64,000 nucleotides of DNA, from the NCBI RefSeq assembly GCF_004138125.1, contig NZ_RXHS01000004.1:186001-250000 (forward strand), given 5' to 3'. The DNA comes from Seramator thermalis. GTDB taxonomy: Bacteria; Bacteroidota; Bacteroidia; Bacteroidales; Dysgonomonadaceae. This document shows positions 29,404 through 38,629 of the stretch, in pieces; the first letter of the stretch is position 1, and each line of letters starts with the position of its first letter. A program made the position numbers and the translations under genes. The notes under the pieces were generated by a model. The model made no database searches and was not told the DNA's origin. It saw only the letters and a program-made list of their open reading frames with translations.

Positions 29404-30573
29404 ATGGAAAAAGGAAACTCAATCCCGGAAGAATTTGACGACATTCGCCCGTTACTCGATAGCGAAGTAGAGGAAACGATAGAAGCGTTACTAAGTGACA
29501 ACAAATTCCGGCGCGCGATAGAACCTGTCATAAAACCTCTCACCTGGGAGCAATTGAGCAAAGCGATGAGAGGCTGCAAAACCATTTCCGAGTTTCAAAG
29601 CAAAATCATCTATCCAACAGTTCTAAACCTTATTCATAAAACTACCTCAGAATTGATTGGGTTTAATTGGGAACATTTCATGAATGGCAAGAGCCATGTC
29701 GTTATCTCCAATCATCGCGACATCGTACTCGATGCTGCATTTCTGAATATACTTTTTTTCGAAAAAAATTTAGGCACCACAGAGATTGCCATCGGCGATA
29801 ATTTGCTCATCTATCCCTGGATCACCCGTTTGGTTCGACTCAACAAAAGTTTTATCGTCAAACGCGGCGTTTCGATCCGACAAATGCTCGAAACATCGAA
29901 GCACTTATCGGACTATATTCATCATACCGTCTGTCAAAGACAACAATCCATTTGGATTGCACAACGCGAAGGTCGCGCCAAAGATTCGAACGACCGCACG
30001 CAAACCGGTTTGCTGAAAATGATGACACTCCATGACAGTGCACATCCACTCGACATGTTGCAGGAATTGAACATTGTGCCTCTTTCGATTTCGTACGAAT
30101 TCGATCCTTGTGATTATCTCAAAGCAAAAGAGTTTCAACTGAAACGCGACAACCCCCTGTACAAAAAAATGCCTGCCGACGATCTGGAAAACATGATTAC
30201 CGGCATTACCGGATGGAAAGGTCGTGTTCATTTCAGATTTGGAAAAGAAATTAACGAAAAAATTACCCTTTTGAAAGAAATAAACGAAAAAGGAGTTTTG
30301 CTGGATGAAGTGGCCAAAATTATCGATGAAGAAATTTATCGGAATTATTCATTTTTTCCATTCAATTATGTTGCATACGATTTGCTTACAGAAACATCGA
30401 CTTTTGCGGATAAATACACGTCCGATGATGTTGAAAAATTCGAAAACTACCTCAATAATCAAATTCGGAAAATCGATGTTCCGAATAAAGATATCGAGTT
30501 TTTACGCTCCAAAATCATCGAAATGTACGGCAACACTCTAAAGAATTTTCTAACAATTTCAACTTCATCATAA
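29404..30573 (+). CDS. Acyltransferase of the PlsC/GPAT family
   Basis: 389 residues. The NHxxxxD box is in VVISNHRDIVLDAAFLN (~97-113) and the second acceptor-binding motif is in IWIAQREGRAKDS (~182-194). There is no obvious membrane helix. Family members transfer acyl groups to glycerol-3-phosphate or lysophosphatidate. Exact substrate is unknown; the size suggests one of the larger Bacteroidota members rather than a plain PlsC (~250 aa). It starts 15 bp after ddl. Confidence 0.82.
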   Translation: MEKGNSIPEEFDDIRPLLDSEVEETIEALLSDNKFRRAIEPVIKPLTWEQLSKAMRGCKTISEFQSKIIYPTVLNLIHKTTSELIGFNWEHFMNGKSHVVISNHRDIVLDAAFLNILFFEKNLGTTEIAIGDNLLIYPWITRLVRLNKSFIVKRGVSIRQMLETSKHLSDYIHHTVCQRQQSIWIAQREGRAKDSNDRTQTGLLKMMTLHDSAHPLDMLQELNIVPLSISYEFDPCDYLKAKEFQLKRDNPLYKKMPADDLENMITGITGWKGRVHFRFGKEINEKITLLKEINEKGVLLDEVAKIIDEEIYRNYSFFPFNYVAYDLLTETSTFADKYTSDDVEKFENYLNNQIRKIDVPNKDIEFLRSKIIEMYGNTLKNFLTISTSS

Positions 30574-30593
30574 TCCCATCCCTTTCAGAAAAA

Positions 30594-31205
30594 ATGAAAC
30601 GTGTGTGTCTCCTGATTGGTTTATTATCTCTCGTGTTTGTAACGGCTTGCGAAAAACAACCCGAGCGCATCGAGGATTATTTTTTGGAATTTGCGACGGT
30701 ATTGAAATCAAATGGGGAAATAAAGTTCGCATTGGACAATAGAAAAATTCTGATTCCTAAAACCTCGACAAGTTACGATGGAATTAACGGACAACGAGTT
30801 ATTCTCGACTATACTCCATACAAAGCTGACACCGTGATAGTCAATCGGGTAACCGATATTTTCACATCAACCATTGCAAAAAACGGATTTCCGATACGAT
30901 GGAGCACTGATCCGGTAAAAATTCAAAGTGTTTGGGTTGGCGGCGATTATTTGAATTTGATTATCGAAATCGAATATCACAGCAAACCGCATACAATAGG
31001 GCTATTGCGTGATTTTGAGTTCTCGCAGATAGATTTGTATTTCAGCCATTCACGCAACGATGACCCTCCCGGTTATCCACAAACCATGTATGCATCGTTT
31101 TCGCTAAACAGCCTGCGCAATGCCAATGCCTCAAATTCCGTACCTTTCCGCTTTTTTATCAATACCTACGAAGGATTACGCGAATTTAGATTTGAATTGA
31201 AATAA
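30594..31205 (+). CDS. NigD-like lipoprotein
   Basis: 203 residues with a lipoprotein signal (LLSLVFVTAC, Cys~19). It shows the NigD-family pattern: an OB-like N-terminal domain with GINGQRVILDYTPYK, then a beta-rich C-terminal domain with VWVGGDYLNLIIEIEYHSKP. NigD proteins are Bacteroidales-specific surface lipoproteins without known activity. Last gene of the group starting with the PASTA protein (20 bp after the acyltransferase). Confidence 0.8.
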   Translation: MKRVCLLIGLLSLVFVTACEKQPERIEDYFLEFATVLKSNGEIKFALDNRKILIPKTSTSYDGINGQRVILDYTPYKADTVIVNRVTDIFTSTIAKNGFPIRWSTDPVKIQSVWVGGDYLNLIIEIEYHSKPHTIGLLRDFEFSQIDLYFSHSRNDDPPGYPQTMYASFSLNSLRNANASNSVPFRFFINTYEGLREFRFELK

Positions 31206-31655
31206 AATCCGGCAAAATAGGACACAGGCTCTCTTCTTTTGCTTTGTCTCTCAAAATTTTCTTTCCGCATTTATTAAGCCAATAAGTCACTTTCATGTTG
31301 ATAGATCGGAAACCAGAACGCCCCCCTTGAATAAATTGGATCGAAATCGCGTGTCAGAAATGTATAGTAATTGCATAAATCAAAATGAAGAATAGGCTGA
31401 TCGACAAAATTAACGTTGTAGAAATCACCATTTTGGGGATGTGAAACGACATTCTCCGATATGATCAAACGAATAGGTAAATTTTTGATTTAATGCTAAT
31501 TCGAAATAATTTTGAAATATTAGTTTGAGAGTTTTTCGGGCTAAATAAATTACAAAGTGTAATTTTTTCACTATAAAAATTGAAAAATATTTTGCAGTTT
31601 CATTTTTTTGCTTTTTCTTTGTAAGCAAAATTTAGGTTAAGCACTTAAAACACTT
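31206..31655. other. AT-rich gene-free segment upstream of the leu leader
   Basis: No confident gene. The minus strand between 31274 and 31628 shows two overlapping frames in different phases whose peptides read like protein (KFTYSFDHIGECRF... then NGDFYNVNFVDQPILHFDL), possibly a frameshifted remnant. The right end carries the leader promoter. Confidence 0.35.
31591..31621 (+). promoter_or_regulatory. Probable promoter of the leu-ilv leader
   Basis: TTTG (31591-31594), 19 bases, then TTTCTTTG (31614-31621), seven of eight matches to TAnnTTTG. The transcript start near 31628 leaves about 170 nt up to the terminator. Confidence 0.55.
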
Positions 31656-31721
31656 ATGACCAATAACAGTATTCATATTCTAGTCATTTCCCTAATTCTA
31701 CTGGACAACTCCGGGAGGTGA
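31656..31721 (+). CDS. leuL: Leu/Ile/Val leader peptide (attenuator)
   Basis: A 21-codon ORF (ATG to TGA). Residues 6-16 are Ile-His-Ile-Leu-Val-Ile-Ser-Leu-Ile-Leu-Leu: nine of eleven are branched-chain amino acids (4 Ile, 4 Leu, 1 Val), using the codons ATT, CTA, CTG and GTC. The peptide ends DNSGR. It is followed by a terminator hairpin and an overlapping antiterminator and lies 110 bp before leuA. This is the expected form of a leader peptide whose translation senses charged tRNA(Ile), tRNA(Leu) and tRNA(Val). The gene symbol is used by analogy with enteric leuL. It is not visible as a long ORF. Confidence 0.8.
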   Translation: MTNNSIHILVISLILLDNSGR

Positions 31722-31779
31722 GACAGGCATATCGAATACGTAATCATAATAAGAGCAATTAATGATAACCTTTCTCACC
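31717..31779 (+). promoter_or_regulatory. Antiterminator of the leu-ilv attenuator
   Basis: GGTGAGACAGG (31717-31727), which includes the leader stop codon TGA, can pair with CCTTTCTCACC (31769-31779): ten of eleven positions match. The second segment is also the 5' arm of the terminator, so the two structures exclude each other. A ribosome at the leader stop would cover the first segment and favour termination; a ribosome stalled at the Ile/Leu/Val codons would leave it free. Confidence 0.72.
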
Positions 31780-31797
31780 ACGTGAGAAAGGTTTTTT
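31767..31797 (+). terminator. Attenuator terminator before leuA
   Basis: A perfect 12-bp stem (AACCTTTCTCAC / GTGAGAAAGGTT) with a three-base loop, followed by TTTT. It ends 34 bases before the leuA ATG. Confidence 0.9.
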
Positions 31798-31831
31798 AAT
31801 ATAAAAACATCGTAATCGAAATATAAAAATA

Positions 31832-33322
31832 ATGGAGCGAATATATGTATTTGACACAACGCTGCGCGACGGTGAGCAAGTTCCGGGATGCCAGCTCAAT
31901 ACAATCGAAAAAATTCAGGTAGCCAAAGCTCTGGAATTGTTAGGCGTTGATATTATCGAAGCCGGATTCCCCATATCGAGTCCGGGCGATTTCAATTCTG
32001 TTGTCGAAATTTCGAAAGCCGTCACATGGCCGGTTATTTGCGCTCTTACCCGCGCCGTAGAAAAAGACATCGATGTAGCTGCCGAAGCCCTTAAATTTGC
32101 CAAGCGAAAACGTATTCACACCGGCATTGGGACATCGGATTCTCACATCAAATACAAATTCAATTCAAATAGAGAAGAAATTATCGAACGTGCAGTAAAA
32201 GCCGTCAAACATGCGCGCAAATATGTGGATGATGTGGAATTTTATGCCGAAGATGCCGGACGAACCGAGAACGAATATCTGGCTCGGGTAGTTCAGGCCG
32301 TTGTAGATGCCGGTGCAACAGTCGTTAATATTCCCGACACTACCGGTTATTGCTTCCCCGACGAATATGGCGCAAAAATCAAATATCTGATCGATAATGT
32401 GGATTTGAAGAATGCGATTCTTTCCACGCACTGTCATCAGGATTTGGGAATGGCAACCGCAAATACTATTTCAGGGATCATAAACGGAGCACGACAGATA
32501 GAGGTTACCGTTAACGGCATCGGAGAACGCGCCGGCAACACCGCACTCGAAGAGGTAGTTATGGCGCTGAAAAGTCATAAAGATCGGGGATTCGATACAA
32601 ACGTCAATACCAAAGAGATTTATTCCACGAGCAGATTGGTGTCAAGCTTGATGAATATGCCCGTTCAACCGAATAAGGCTATCGTCGGACGAAATGCATT
32701 TGCACACTCTTCGGGAATTCATCAGGACGGCGTACTTAAAAATGTTGAAACATACGAAATAATCAATCCACAGGATGTAGGCATTGACGACAATTCAATC
32801 GTGCTTACGGCACGAAGTGGCCGAGCCGCTCTGAAAAACAGGTTAAATTTGCTTGGCGTAAAACTCGGAGTGGAAGAACTGGACTCCGTTTATCAAAAAT
32901 TTTTGGAATTAGCCGACAAGAAAAAAAGTGTGAATGACGATGACATCCTGATGCTCGTCGGGAAAGAATCACGCCTCCATCGCATCAAAATCGATTATCT
33001 GCAAGTGCTTTGCGGCATCGGAGTTCGTGATGTTGCCAGTATCGGATTGGATATTTCAGGAGAACATTTCGAAGCATCGGCTACGGGAAACGGACCTGTT
33101 GATGCCGCCATTCGCGCAGTTAAAAACATCATCCGCCGAAAGATGACGATCAAGGAATTTCTGATTCAAGCCATCGATCGAGGAAGCGACGACGTGGGAA
33201 AAGTGCACATGCAAGTCGAACACAAAGGTTCGGTTTACTACGGATTTTCGGCCAACACAGATATTGTGGCAGCCTCGGTAGAAGCATTTATTGACGCCGT
33301 AAACAAATTCACAGACAATTGA
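31832..33322 (+). CDS. leuA: 2-isopropylmalate synthase
   Basis: 496 residues. Condenses acetyl-CoA with 2-oxoisovalerate, the first step of leucine synthesis. Seen: [13 protein letters not shown] (7-19), metal site [32 protein letters not shown] and, from ~370, the C-terminal LeuA dimer/allosteric domain where leucine binds. The HCHQD..GER..N pattern is that of true IPMS. Its start is 34 bases after the attenuator hairpin, so its transcription depends on readthrough. First gene of the leu-ilv block. Confidence 0.96.
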   Translation: MERIYVFDTTLRDGEQVPGCQLNTIEKIQVAKALELLGVDIIEAGFPISSPGDFNSVVEISKAVTWPVICALTRAVEKDIDVAAEALKFAKRKRIHTGIGTSDSHIKYKFNSNREEIIERAVKAVKHARKYVDDVEFYAEDAGRTENEYLARVVQAVVDAGATVVNIPDTTGYCFPDEYGAKIKYLIDNVDLKNAILSTHCHQDLGMATANTISGIINGARQIEVTVNGIGERAGNTALEEVVMALKSHKDRGFDTNVNTKEIYSTSRLVSSLMNMPVQPNKAIVGRNAFAHSSGIHQDGVLKNVETYEIINPQDVGIDDNSIVLTARSGRAALKNRLNLLGVKLGVEELDSVYQKFLELADKKKSVNDDDILMLVGKESRLHRIKIDYLQVLCGIGVRDVASIGLDISGEHFEASATGNGPVDAAIRAVKNIIRRKMTIKEFLIQAIDRGSDDVGKVHMQVEHKGSVYYGFSANTDIVAASVEAFIDAVNKFTDN

Positions 33323-33446
33323 TCCGAATTATTTTTTAGCAGCCGAAATTCATTTTTCGATTTTCGATTTACATTCAAGACAAGATATTTAATCATTAAA
33401 ATACAGTAAACGGCAAAGAGTTAAACAACTCGAGCCACAAAAAATT

Positions 33447-34829
33447 ATGAAAACTCTTTTCGAAAAAATTTGGGACGCTCATGTAGTAACAGAAGTAAAA
33501 GACGGCCCCACACAATTGTATATCGACAGACATCTGGTGCATGAAGTTACAAGTCCACAGGCATTTGCCGGATTGCGTGCTCGTGGATTGAAAGTGTTTC
33601 GCCCCGAGCAAACTACACTCACTGCCGATCACAATATTCCAACCATGCATCAGGATCAACCAATCAGAGACGAGGTTTCGCGTTTTCAAGTGGATACCCT
33701 TGCCAAAAACGCACGAGACTTCGGCCTTACCTACTACGGATTGAACAATCCGAAAAATGGGATCGTTCACGTGATCGGGCCCGAAAACGGATATTCACAA
33801 CCCGGAATGACCATTGTCTGCGGTGACAGCCACACTTCAACTCATGGTGCTTTCGGGGCTATTGCATTCGGCATCGGCACGAGTGAAGTAGAAATGGTGC
33901 TTGCTTCGCAGTGTATCCTGCAAACACGACCGAAGACCATGCGGATAAATTTCGAAGGGAAGTTGGCTGACGGCGTTGGGGCTAAAGACATGGCATTATA
34001 TATGATTTCGCAACTTACTACCGGCGGTGCAACCGGCTATTTCGTCGAATATTCGGGCGAAGCCGTTCGCAACCTTTCGATGGAAGGCCGAATGACATTG
34101 TGCAACCTGAGTATCGAAATGGGCGCACGTGGCGGTTTGGTTGCTCCTGACGAAACCACTTTTGCCTATCTGAAAGGACGGGAATACGCGCCAAAAGGCG
34201 ATAGATGGGAACAAGCCATTGCTTATTGGAAAACGTTGAAAACCGATGAAAGTGCCAAATTCGACAAGGAAGTAACCATCGATGCAACGCAAATCAAACC
34301 GATGATCACCTACGGCACCAACCCCGGAATGGGAATGCCGATTGACGGATCGATCCCCGAACTCGAAAGTGTGGACACGGCCGGCAAAATAACATTCGAA
34401 AAGGCATTGAATTATATGGGATTCAAGCCCGGAGAAAAATTATTGGGAAAACCAATCGATTATGTTTTCCTCGGAAGCTGCACGAACGGACGTATCGAAG
34501 ATTTTCGGGTTTTTGCCAATTATGTAAGAGGGAAAAAGAAAGCCGACAACGTAACTGCATGGTTAGTGCCCGGAAGCTGGCAAGTTCGCAAACAAATCGA
34601 AGCCGAAGGCCTCGACAAAATACTCGAAGAAGCAGGTTTTGAACTGCGTCAACCCGGATGTTCGGCCTGTCTGGCTATGAACGACGACAAAATTCCTGCA
34701 GGAAAATATGCCGTTTCTACTTCGAACCGCAATTTCGAGGGACGTCAAGGTCCGGGTTCCCGAACTATTTTGGCCGGTCCGCTTGTTGCCGCAGCAGCTG
34801 CAGTCACCGGGAAAATAAGCTTGCCATAA
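33447..34829 (+). CDS. leuC: 3-isopropylmalate dehydratase large subunit
   Basis: 460 residues. With LeuD it isomerises 2- to 3-isopropylmalate through an aconitase-type 4Fe-4S cluster. The three cluster cysteines lie in [15 protein letters not shown] and [13 protein letters not shown] (CxxC). Other family motifs: [20 protein letters not shown] and [17 protein letters not shown]. Starts at an ATG 124 bp after leuA; leuD follows 117 bp later. Confidence 0.97.
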   Translation: MKTLFEKIWDAHVVTEVKDGPTQLYIDRHLVHEVTSPQAFAGLRARGLKVFRPEQTTLTADHNIPTMHQDQPIRDEVSRFQVDTLAKNARDFGLTYYGLNNPKNGIVHVIGPENGYSQPGMTIVCGDSHTSTHGAFGAIAFGIGTSEVEMVLASQCILQTRPKTMRINFEGKLADGVGAKDMALYMISQLTTGGATGYFVEYSGEAVRNLSMEGRMTLCNLSIEMGARGGLVAPDETTFAYLKGREYAPKGDRWEQAIAYWKTLKTDESAKFDKEVTIDATQIKPMITYGTNPGMGMPIDGSIPELESVDTAGKITFEKALNYMGFKPGEKLLGKPIDYVFLGSCTNGRIEDFRVFANYVRGKKKADNVTAWLVPGSWQVRKQIEAEGLDKILEEAGFELRQPGCSACLAMNDDKIPAGKYAVSTSNRNFEGRQGPGSRTILAGPLVAAAAAVTGKISLP

Positions 34830-34946
34830 ATTTCATCAAATATAAATAAACAGACTAATATTCAAACCATTTTATTCAATCAATAAACCGAGAGCAATAT
34901 CAACAATGCCTTAAAAGGCGGCTAATCGGCCAACAATAAAAAAACT

Positions 34947-35543
34947 ATGCAAAAGTTTCAAACCATCACATCTACATACGTTCCACTGCCCATCGAAAAC
35001 GTGGACACAGATCAGATTATTCCTGCACGTTTCCTGAAAGCCACCACGCGCGAAGGATTTGGCAACAATTTATTTGCCGACTGGCGTTACGACAAGGAGG
35101 GAAATCCCAAACCGGATTTCGTTCTGAATGATCCCACCTATAGTGGCGAAATACTGGTTGCCGGAAAAAATTTTGGAAGCGGCAGCAGTCGCGAACATGC
35201 AGCCTGGGCTATTGCAGGCTATGGATTCAAAGTTGTTGTGTCGAGCTTTTTCGCCGACATTTTTCGCAACAATGCGCTCAACAACGGCGTTCTTCCGGTA
35301 GTCGTAAGCAGCAATTTCCTGAACAGTCTTTTCGAATCGGTTCAAAAAAATCCCAAAGCAACCATCACGGTGAATCTCGAAGCACAAACCATTCGCAACA
35401 ACGAAACCGGCGAACAGGAATCTTTCGAAATAAATGCATACAAAAAAGAATGTCTGCTGAAAGGACTGGACGATATCGACTACCTACTTTCGAACAAAGA
35501 CAAAATAGAAACATACGAAAAAAAACGCCCTTTCGTATATTGA
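34947..35543 (+). CDS. leuD: 3-isopropylmalate dehydratase small subunit
   Basis: 198 residues. The swivel domain with the substrate-binding loop [14 protein letters not shown] (~75-88), and [13 protein letters not shown] near the N terminus. It pairs with LeuC. Size is normal for the bacterial type. The second LeuA-family gene begins 25 bp after its stop. Confidence 0.97.
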   Translation: MQKFQTITSTYVPLPIENVDTDQIIPARFLKATTREGFGNNLFADWRYDKEGNPKPDFVLNDPTYSGEILVAGKNFGSGSSREHAAWAIAGYGFKVVVSSFFADIFRNNALNNGVLPVVVSSNFLNSLFESVQKNPKATITVNLEAQTIRNNETGEQESFEINAYKKECLLKGLDDIDYLLSNKDKIETYEKKRPFVY

Positions 35544-35568
35544 AGACGGTACAATTTATAGCGAACTG

Positions 35569-37125
35569 ATGGAAAAAAGAAAAATCGAAATAATGGATAC
35601 GACGCTGCGCGATGGCGAACAGACATCGGGCGTATCGTTTGCAGCAGAAGAAAAGGTAAGTATTGTCCGTTTACTCATCGAAGAACTCAATGTGGATCGC
35701 GTTGAAATTGCTTCGGCAAGAGTTTCGGAAGGAGAATTCAAATCGGTTCAAAAAATAGCCCGATGGGCCAAATCACATGGATATCTTGACAGGATAGAAA
35801 TTTTGGGATTTATCGACGGAACAGAATCGCTCGATTGGATTACCAATGCCGGCTGCAAAGTGGTAAATTTGCTATGCAAAGGGTCTGAAAAACATTGCAC
35901 GTTTCAATTGCGAAAAACGGTTCAACAACACGTTACCGACATAAAAAAAGTGATTGCCGATGCGAAAAATCGGGGAATGAACGTGAACATTTATTTGGAA
36001 GACTGGTCGAACGGTATGCGTGATTCGCAACACTACGTTTTTGACATGATGGACGAGTTGCAACACGAGCCGATAGACAGATTCATGTTGCCCGATACTT
36101 TGGGTATATTAAATCCGGATGAAGCGCGAATCTTTTGTCAAACTATGATCGAACGTTATCCCGATTTGCATTTCGATTTTCATGCCCACAACGATTATGA
36201 TTTGGCCGTTGCCAATGTGTTCGAAGCAGTAAAAGCAGGTATCGACGGCGTTCATGTAACAGTAAATGGTTTGGGCGAAAGAGCAGGAAATGCCCCGATA
36301 ACCAGTGTTGTGGCGGTGATCCACGATCAACTAAAACTCCAAACCAATATTGCCGAAGACAAGCTCTATCACGTAAGCAAAATTGTGGAAAGTTATTCCG
36401 GCATTCGCATTCCGAACAACAAACCCATCATCGGCGACAATGTTTTCACACAAGTTGCCGGTGTACATGCCGATGGCGACAAAAAGAAAAATCTCTATTT
36501 CAACGATTTGATGCCCGAACGTTTTGGTCGTTCACGCGAATACGCATTAGGCAAAAACTCCGGTAAAGCCAACATCGTCAAAAATCTCGAAGCCTTGGGT
36601 ATCGAAGTAGACGATGAATCGGTGAAAAAAATCACGGAACGAATTATCGAACTGGGCGACAAAAAAGAGCTCGTAAGCCCCGACGAATTACCCTACATCG
36701 TTTCGGACGTACTGAAAAATGGCACCGACAATCAGGATATTCAGATGCTCAACTATTCGCTTACGCTCACTAACGGAATGCGCCCCACGGCCACAGTAAA
36801 AGTATCGATCAAGGGCGAGGTATATCAGCAAACGGCTGCCGGTGAAGGACAATATCATGCTTTTTCGAAAGCAATGTTCAAAATCTACAGGGATCTCAAG
36901 AAGCCCACTCCCGAATTGCTCGACTATGTCGTCGTGATTCCTCCCGGCGGACAGACCAATGCCTATGTGCAAACCATCATCACTTGGAAATTCGATGGCA
37001 AAATCTTCAAAACACGAGGTCTGGATGCCGACCAAACAGCCGCAGCCATCAAGGCAACAATGAAAATGCTGAACATGATTGAAAGCGGAAATATTCCGAC
37101 CATCAATTACATGCAGTTGCCCTGA
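35569..37125 (+). CDS. Second LeuA-family synthase (isopropylmalate/citramalate-synthase-like)
   Basis: 518 residues. Catalytic [15 protein letters not shown] (10-24), metal site HFDFHAHNDYDLAVAN, GLGERAGNAPITSVVAVIHD, and a C-terminal LeuA dimer domain from ~390 with NGMRPTATVKVSIKG and QTNAYVQTIITW. The HAHNDYDLAVAN region differs from LeuA of the same operon ([12 protein letters not shown]) and is closer to homocitrate/citramalate-type synthases. Bacteroides genomes carry a similar gene at the same place in their leu cluster, annotated as alpha-isopropylmalate synthase. Production of citramalate as a threonine-independent source of 2-oxobutyrate for isoleucine is attractive but unproven; a leucine-linked IPMS isoform is the alternative. 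Confidence 0.88.
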   Translation: MEKRKIEIMDTTLRDGEQTSGVSFAAEEKVSIVRLLIEELNVDRVEIASARVSEGEFKSVQKIARWAKSHGYLDRIEILGFIDGTESLDWITNAGCKVVNLLCKGSEKHCTFQLRKTVQQHVTDIKKVIADAKNRGMNVNIYLEDWSNGMRDSQHYVFDMMDELQHEPIDRFMLPDTLGILNPDEARIFCQTMIERYPDLHFDFHAHNDYDLAVANVFEAVKAGIDGVHVTVNGLGERAGNAPITSVVAVIHDQLKLQTNIAEDKLYHVSKIVESYSGIRIPNNKPIIGDNVFTQVAGVHADGDKKKNLYFNDLMPERFGRSREYALGKNSGKANIVKNLEALGIEVDDESVKKITERIIELGDKKELVSPDELPYIVSDVLKNGTDNQDIQMLNYSLTLTNGMRPTATVKVSIKGEVYQQTAAGEGQYHAFSKAMFKIYRDLKKPTPELLDYVVVIPPGGQTNAYVQTIITWKFDGKIFKTRGLDADQTAAAIKATMKMLNMIESGNIPTINYMQLP

Positions 37126-37182
37126 TTCTTTTTCAGAAATATACGTATATAAGCAATTCAACTTAACAATATACCCATAAGA

Positions 37183-38304
37183 ATGTCAGATAATAATTCA
37201 CAACAAGATTTCAACAAAGCACCGCACAATACCCGAATGACTTTACATATCGCTGTCCTGCCGGGCGACGGAATCGGGCCGGAGATCATGAAACAGGCCT
37301 TAGACGTAACAAAGGCAGTCTGCGAAAAATTTGGTCATCAATTGGAATTCGAAGAAGCCCTCGTGGGGGCTTGTGCCATAGATGCCGTTGGCGACCCCTA
37401 TCCTCCCGAAACGCATGAGCTTTGCATGCAATCGGATGCAGTGCTCTTCGGTGCCATTGGTGATCCCAAATACGACAACGACCCCAATGCCAAAGTTCGT
37501 CCCGAACAAGGGTTGCTCCGCATGCGCAAACAGTTGGGCCTGTACGGCAATATTCGTCCCGTAGTCACTTTTCCGTCTCTCATCCACAAATCTCCACTTC
37601 GTGCCGAGTTGGTTGAAGGAGCCGATTTTATATGCATTCGGGAACTGACCGGCGGAATGTATTTTGGCCGTCCGCAAGGTCGCAGCGAAGACGGAAACAC
37701 GGCCTACGATACGTGCATCTACACTCGCGAGGAGATAGAACGCATTCTGCATCTGGCTTATAAATTTGCAGGCCAACGTCGCAAAAAACTTACGGTTGTG
37801 GACAAGGCAAACGTCATTGCTACGTCACGTTTGTGGCGTCAGATTGCACAAGAAATCGCCCCGCAATATCCCGACATCGAAACCGATTTTCTTTTTGTGG
37901 ATAACGCCGCCATGCGCATCATTCAATGGCCTAAAAGTTTCGACGTACTTGTAACCGAAAATCTTTTCGGCGATATTCTCACCGACGAAGCATCGGTCAT
38001 CACCGGATCGCTCGGGCTGTTGCCCTCAGCATCCATCGGGCTGCACACATCGCTCTTCGAACCCATTCACGGGTCGTATCCGCAAGCTGCCGGAAAAGAC
38101 ATAGCCAATCCCGTCGCCATGATACTTTCGGCTGCACTGATGTTCGAACTTGGCTTCAACCTCATGCGCGAAGGGGCACTCATTCGCGAAGCGGTGAATG
38201 CGAGTATGGAGGCCGGCATCGTAACCGAAGATATTGCCGAAGGTGGCAAAGCTTACAAGACAAGCGAAGTGGGAAAATGGATTGTGGACTATATAAGGAA
38301 ATAA
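37183..38304 (+). CDS. leuB: 3-isopropylmalate dehydrogenase
   Basis: 373 residues. NAD-dependent oxidation and decarboxylation of 3-isopropylmalate. Seen: [40 protein letters not shown], the ELTGGMYFG loop, and the metal/substrate site [25 protein letters not shown]. The first 18 residues ([18 protein letters not shown]) precede the usual start; the Met at 37237 is an alternative initiation codon giving the typical ~355 residues. Last gene of the leu block; a 325-bp gap filled with 21-bp repeats separates it from ilvD. Confidence 0.95.
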   Translation: MSDNNSQQDFNKAPHNTRMTLHIAVLPGDGIGPEIMKQALDVTKAVCEKFGHQLEFEEALVGACAIDAVGDPYPPETHELCMQSDAVLFGAIGDPKYDNDPNAKVRPEQGLLRMRKQLGLYGNIRPVVTFPSLIHKSPLRAELVEGADFICIRELTGGMYFGRPQGRSEDGNTAYDTCIYTREEIERILHLAYKFAGQRRKKLTVVDKANVIATSRLWRQIAQEIAPQYPDIETDFLFVDNAAMRIIQWPKSFDVLVTENLFGDILTDEASVITGSLGLLPSASIGLHTSLFEPIHGSYPQAAGKDIANPVAMILSAALMFELGFNLMREGALIREAVNASMEAGIVTEDIAEGGKAYKTSEVGKWIVDYIRK

Positions 38305-38354
38305 GACGGAACACGCAACACAGCCAAGATCCAAGAATCAAGAATTAGCTGTAG

Positions 38355-38606
38355 GATTGAACAAATGAGATAGAAGATTTAATTTTTGAGCAATAAGATT
38401 GACTAAATGAGATAGAAAATTTAATATTCGAGCAATAGGATTTAATAATTGAGATAAAAGGTTTAATATTCTATCTGTAGGATTGAACAAATGAGATAGA
38501 AAATTTAATATTCGAGCAGTAGGATTGAATAATTGGGATAGAAAATTTAATATCCGAGCAATAAGATTGAATAATTGGGATAAAAGATTGAACAATTACG
38601 ATAAAA
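38355..38606. repeat. Twelve tandem 21-bp repeats between leuB and ilvD
   Basis: Units start every 21 bp from 38355 to 38586. Two alternating forms recur: one beginning GATTGAAYAAWTGRGATA and one beginning AATTTAATATTCGAGCAA, giving a 42-bp higher-order period over much of the array. Divergence between units is moderate (up to about a third of positions). A weaker partial unit precedes (38334-38354). The gap between the leuB stop and the ilvD start holds nothing else of note. Confidence 0.85.
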
Positions 38607-38629
38607 GTCTGAAGATATTTTTAAAATAG

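Noticed and set aside
31656-31831. T-box or leucine riboswitch before leuA
   Set aside because: No T-box sequence or specifier loop is seen; a leader ORF with branched-chain codons and overlapping hairpins explains the region better.
38338-38595. An 85-residue minus-strand frame with heptapeptide repeats (LFNPTAR/ILNFLSH type)
   Set aside because: Begins at a TTG right after a stop, has no ATG, and is open because the 21-bp repeat is a multiple of three, so openness gives no evidence for a protein.
38355-38606. CRISPR array
   Set aside because: The units are contiguous 21-mers with no unique spacers, no cas genes are near, and the units are diverged.
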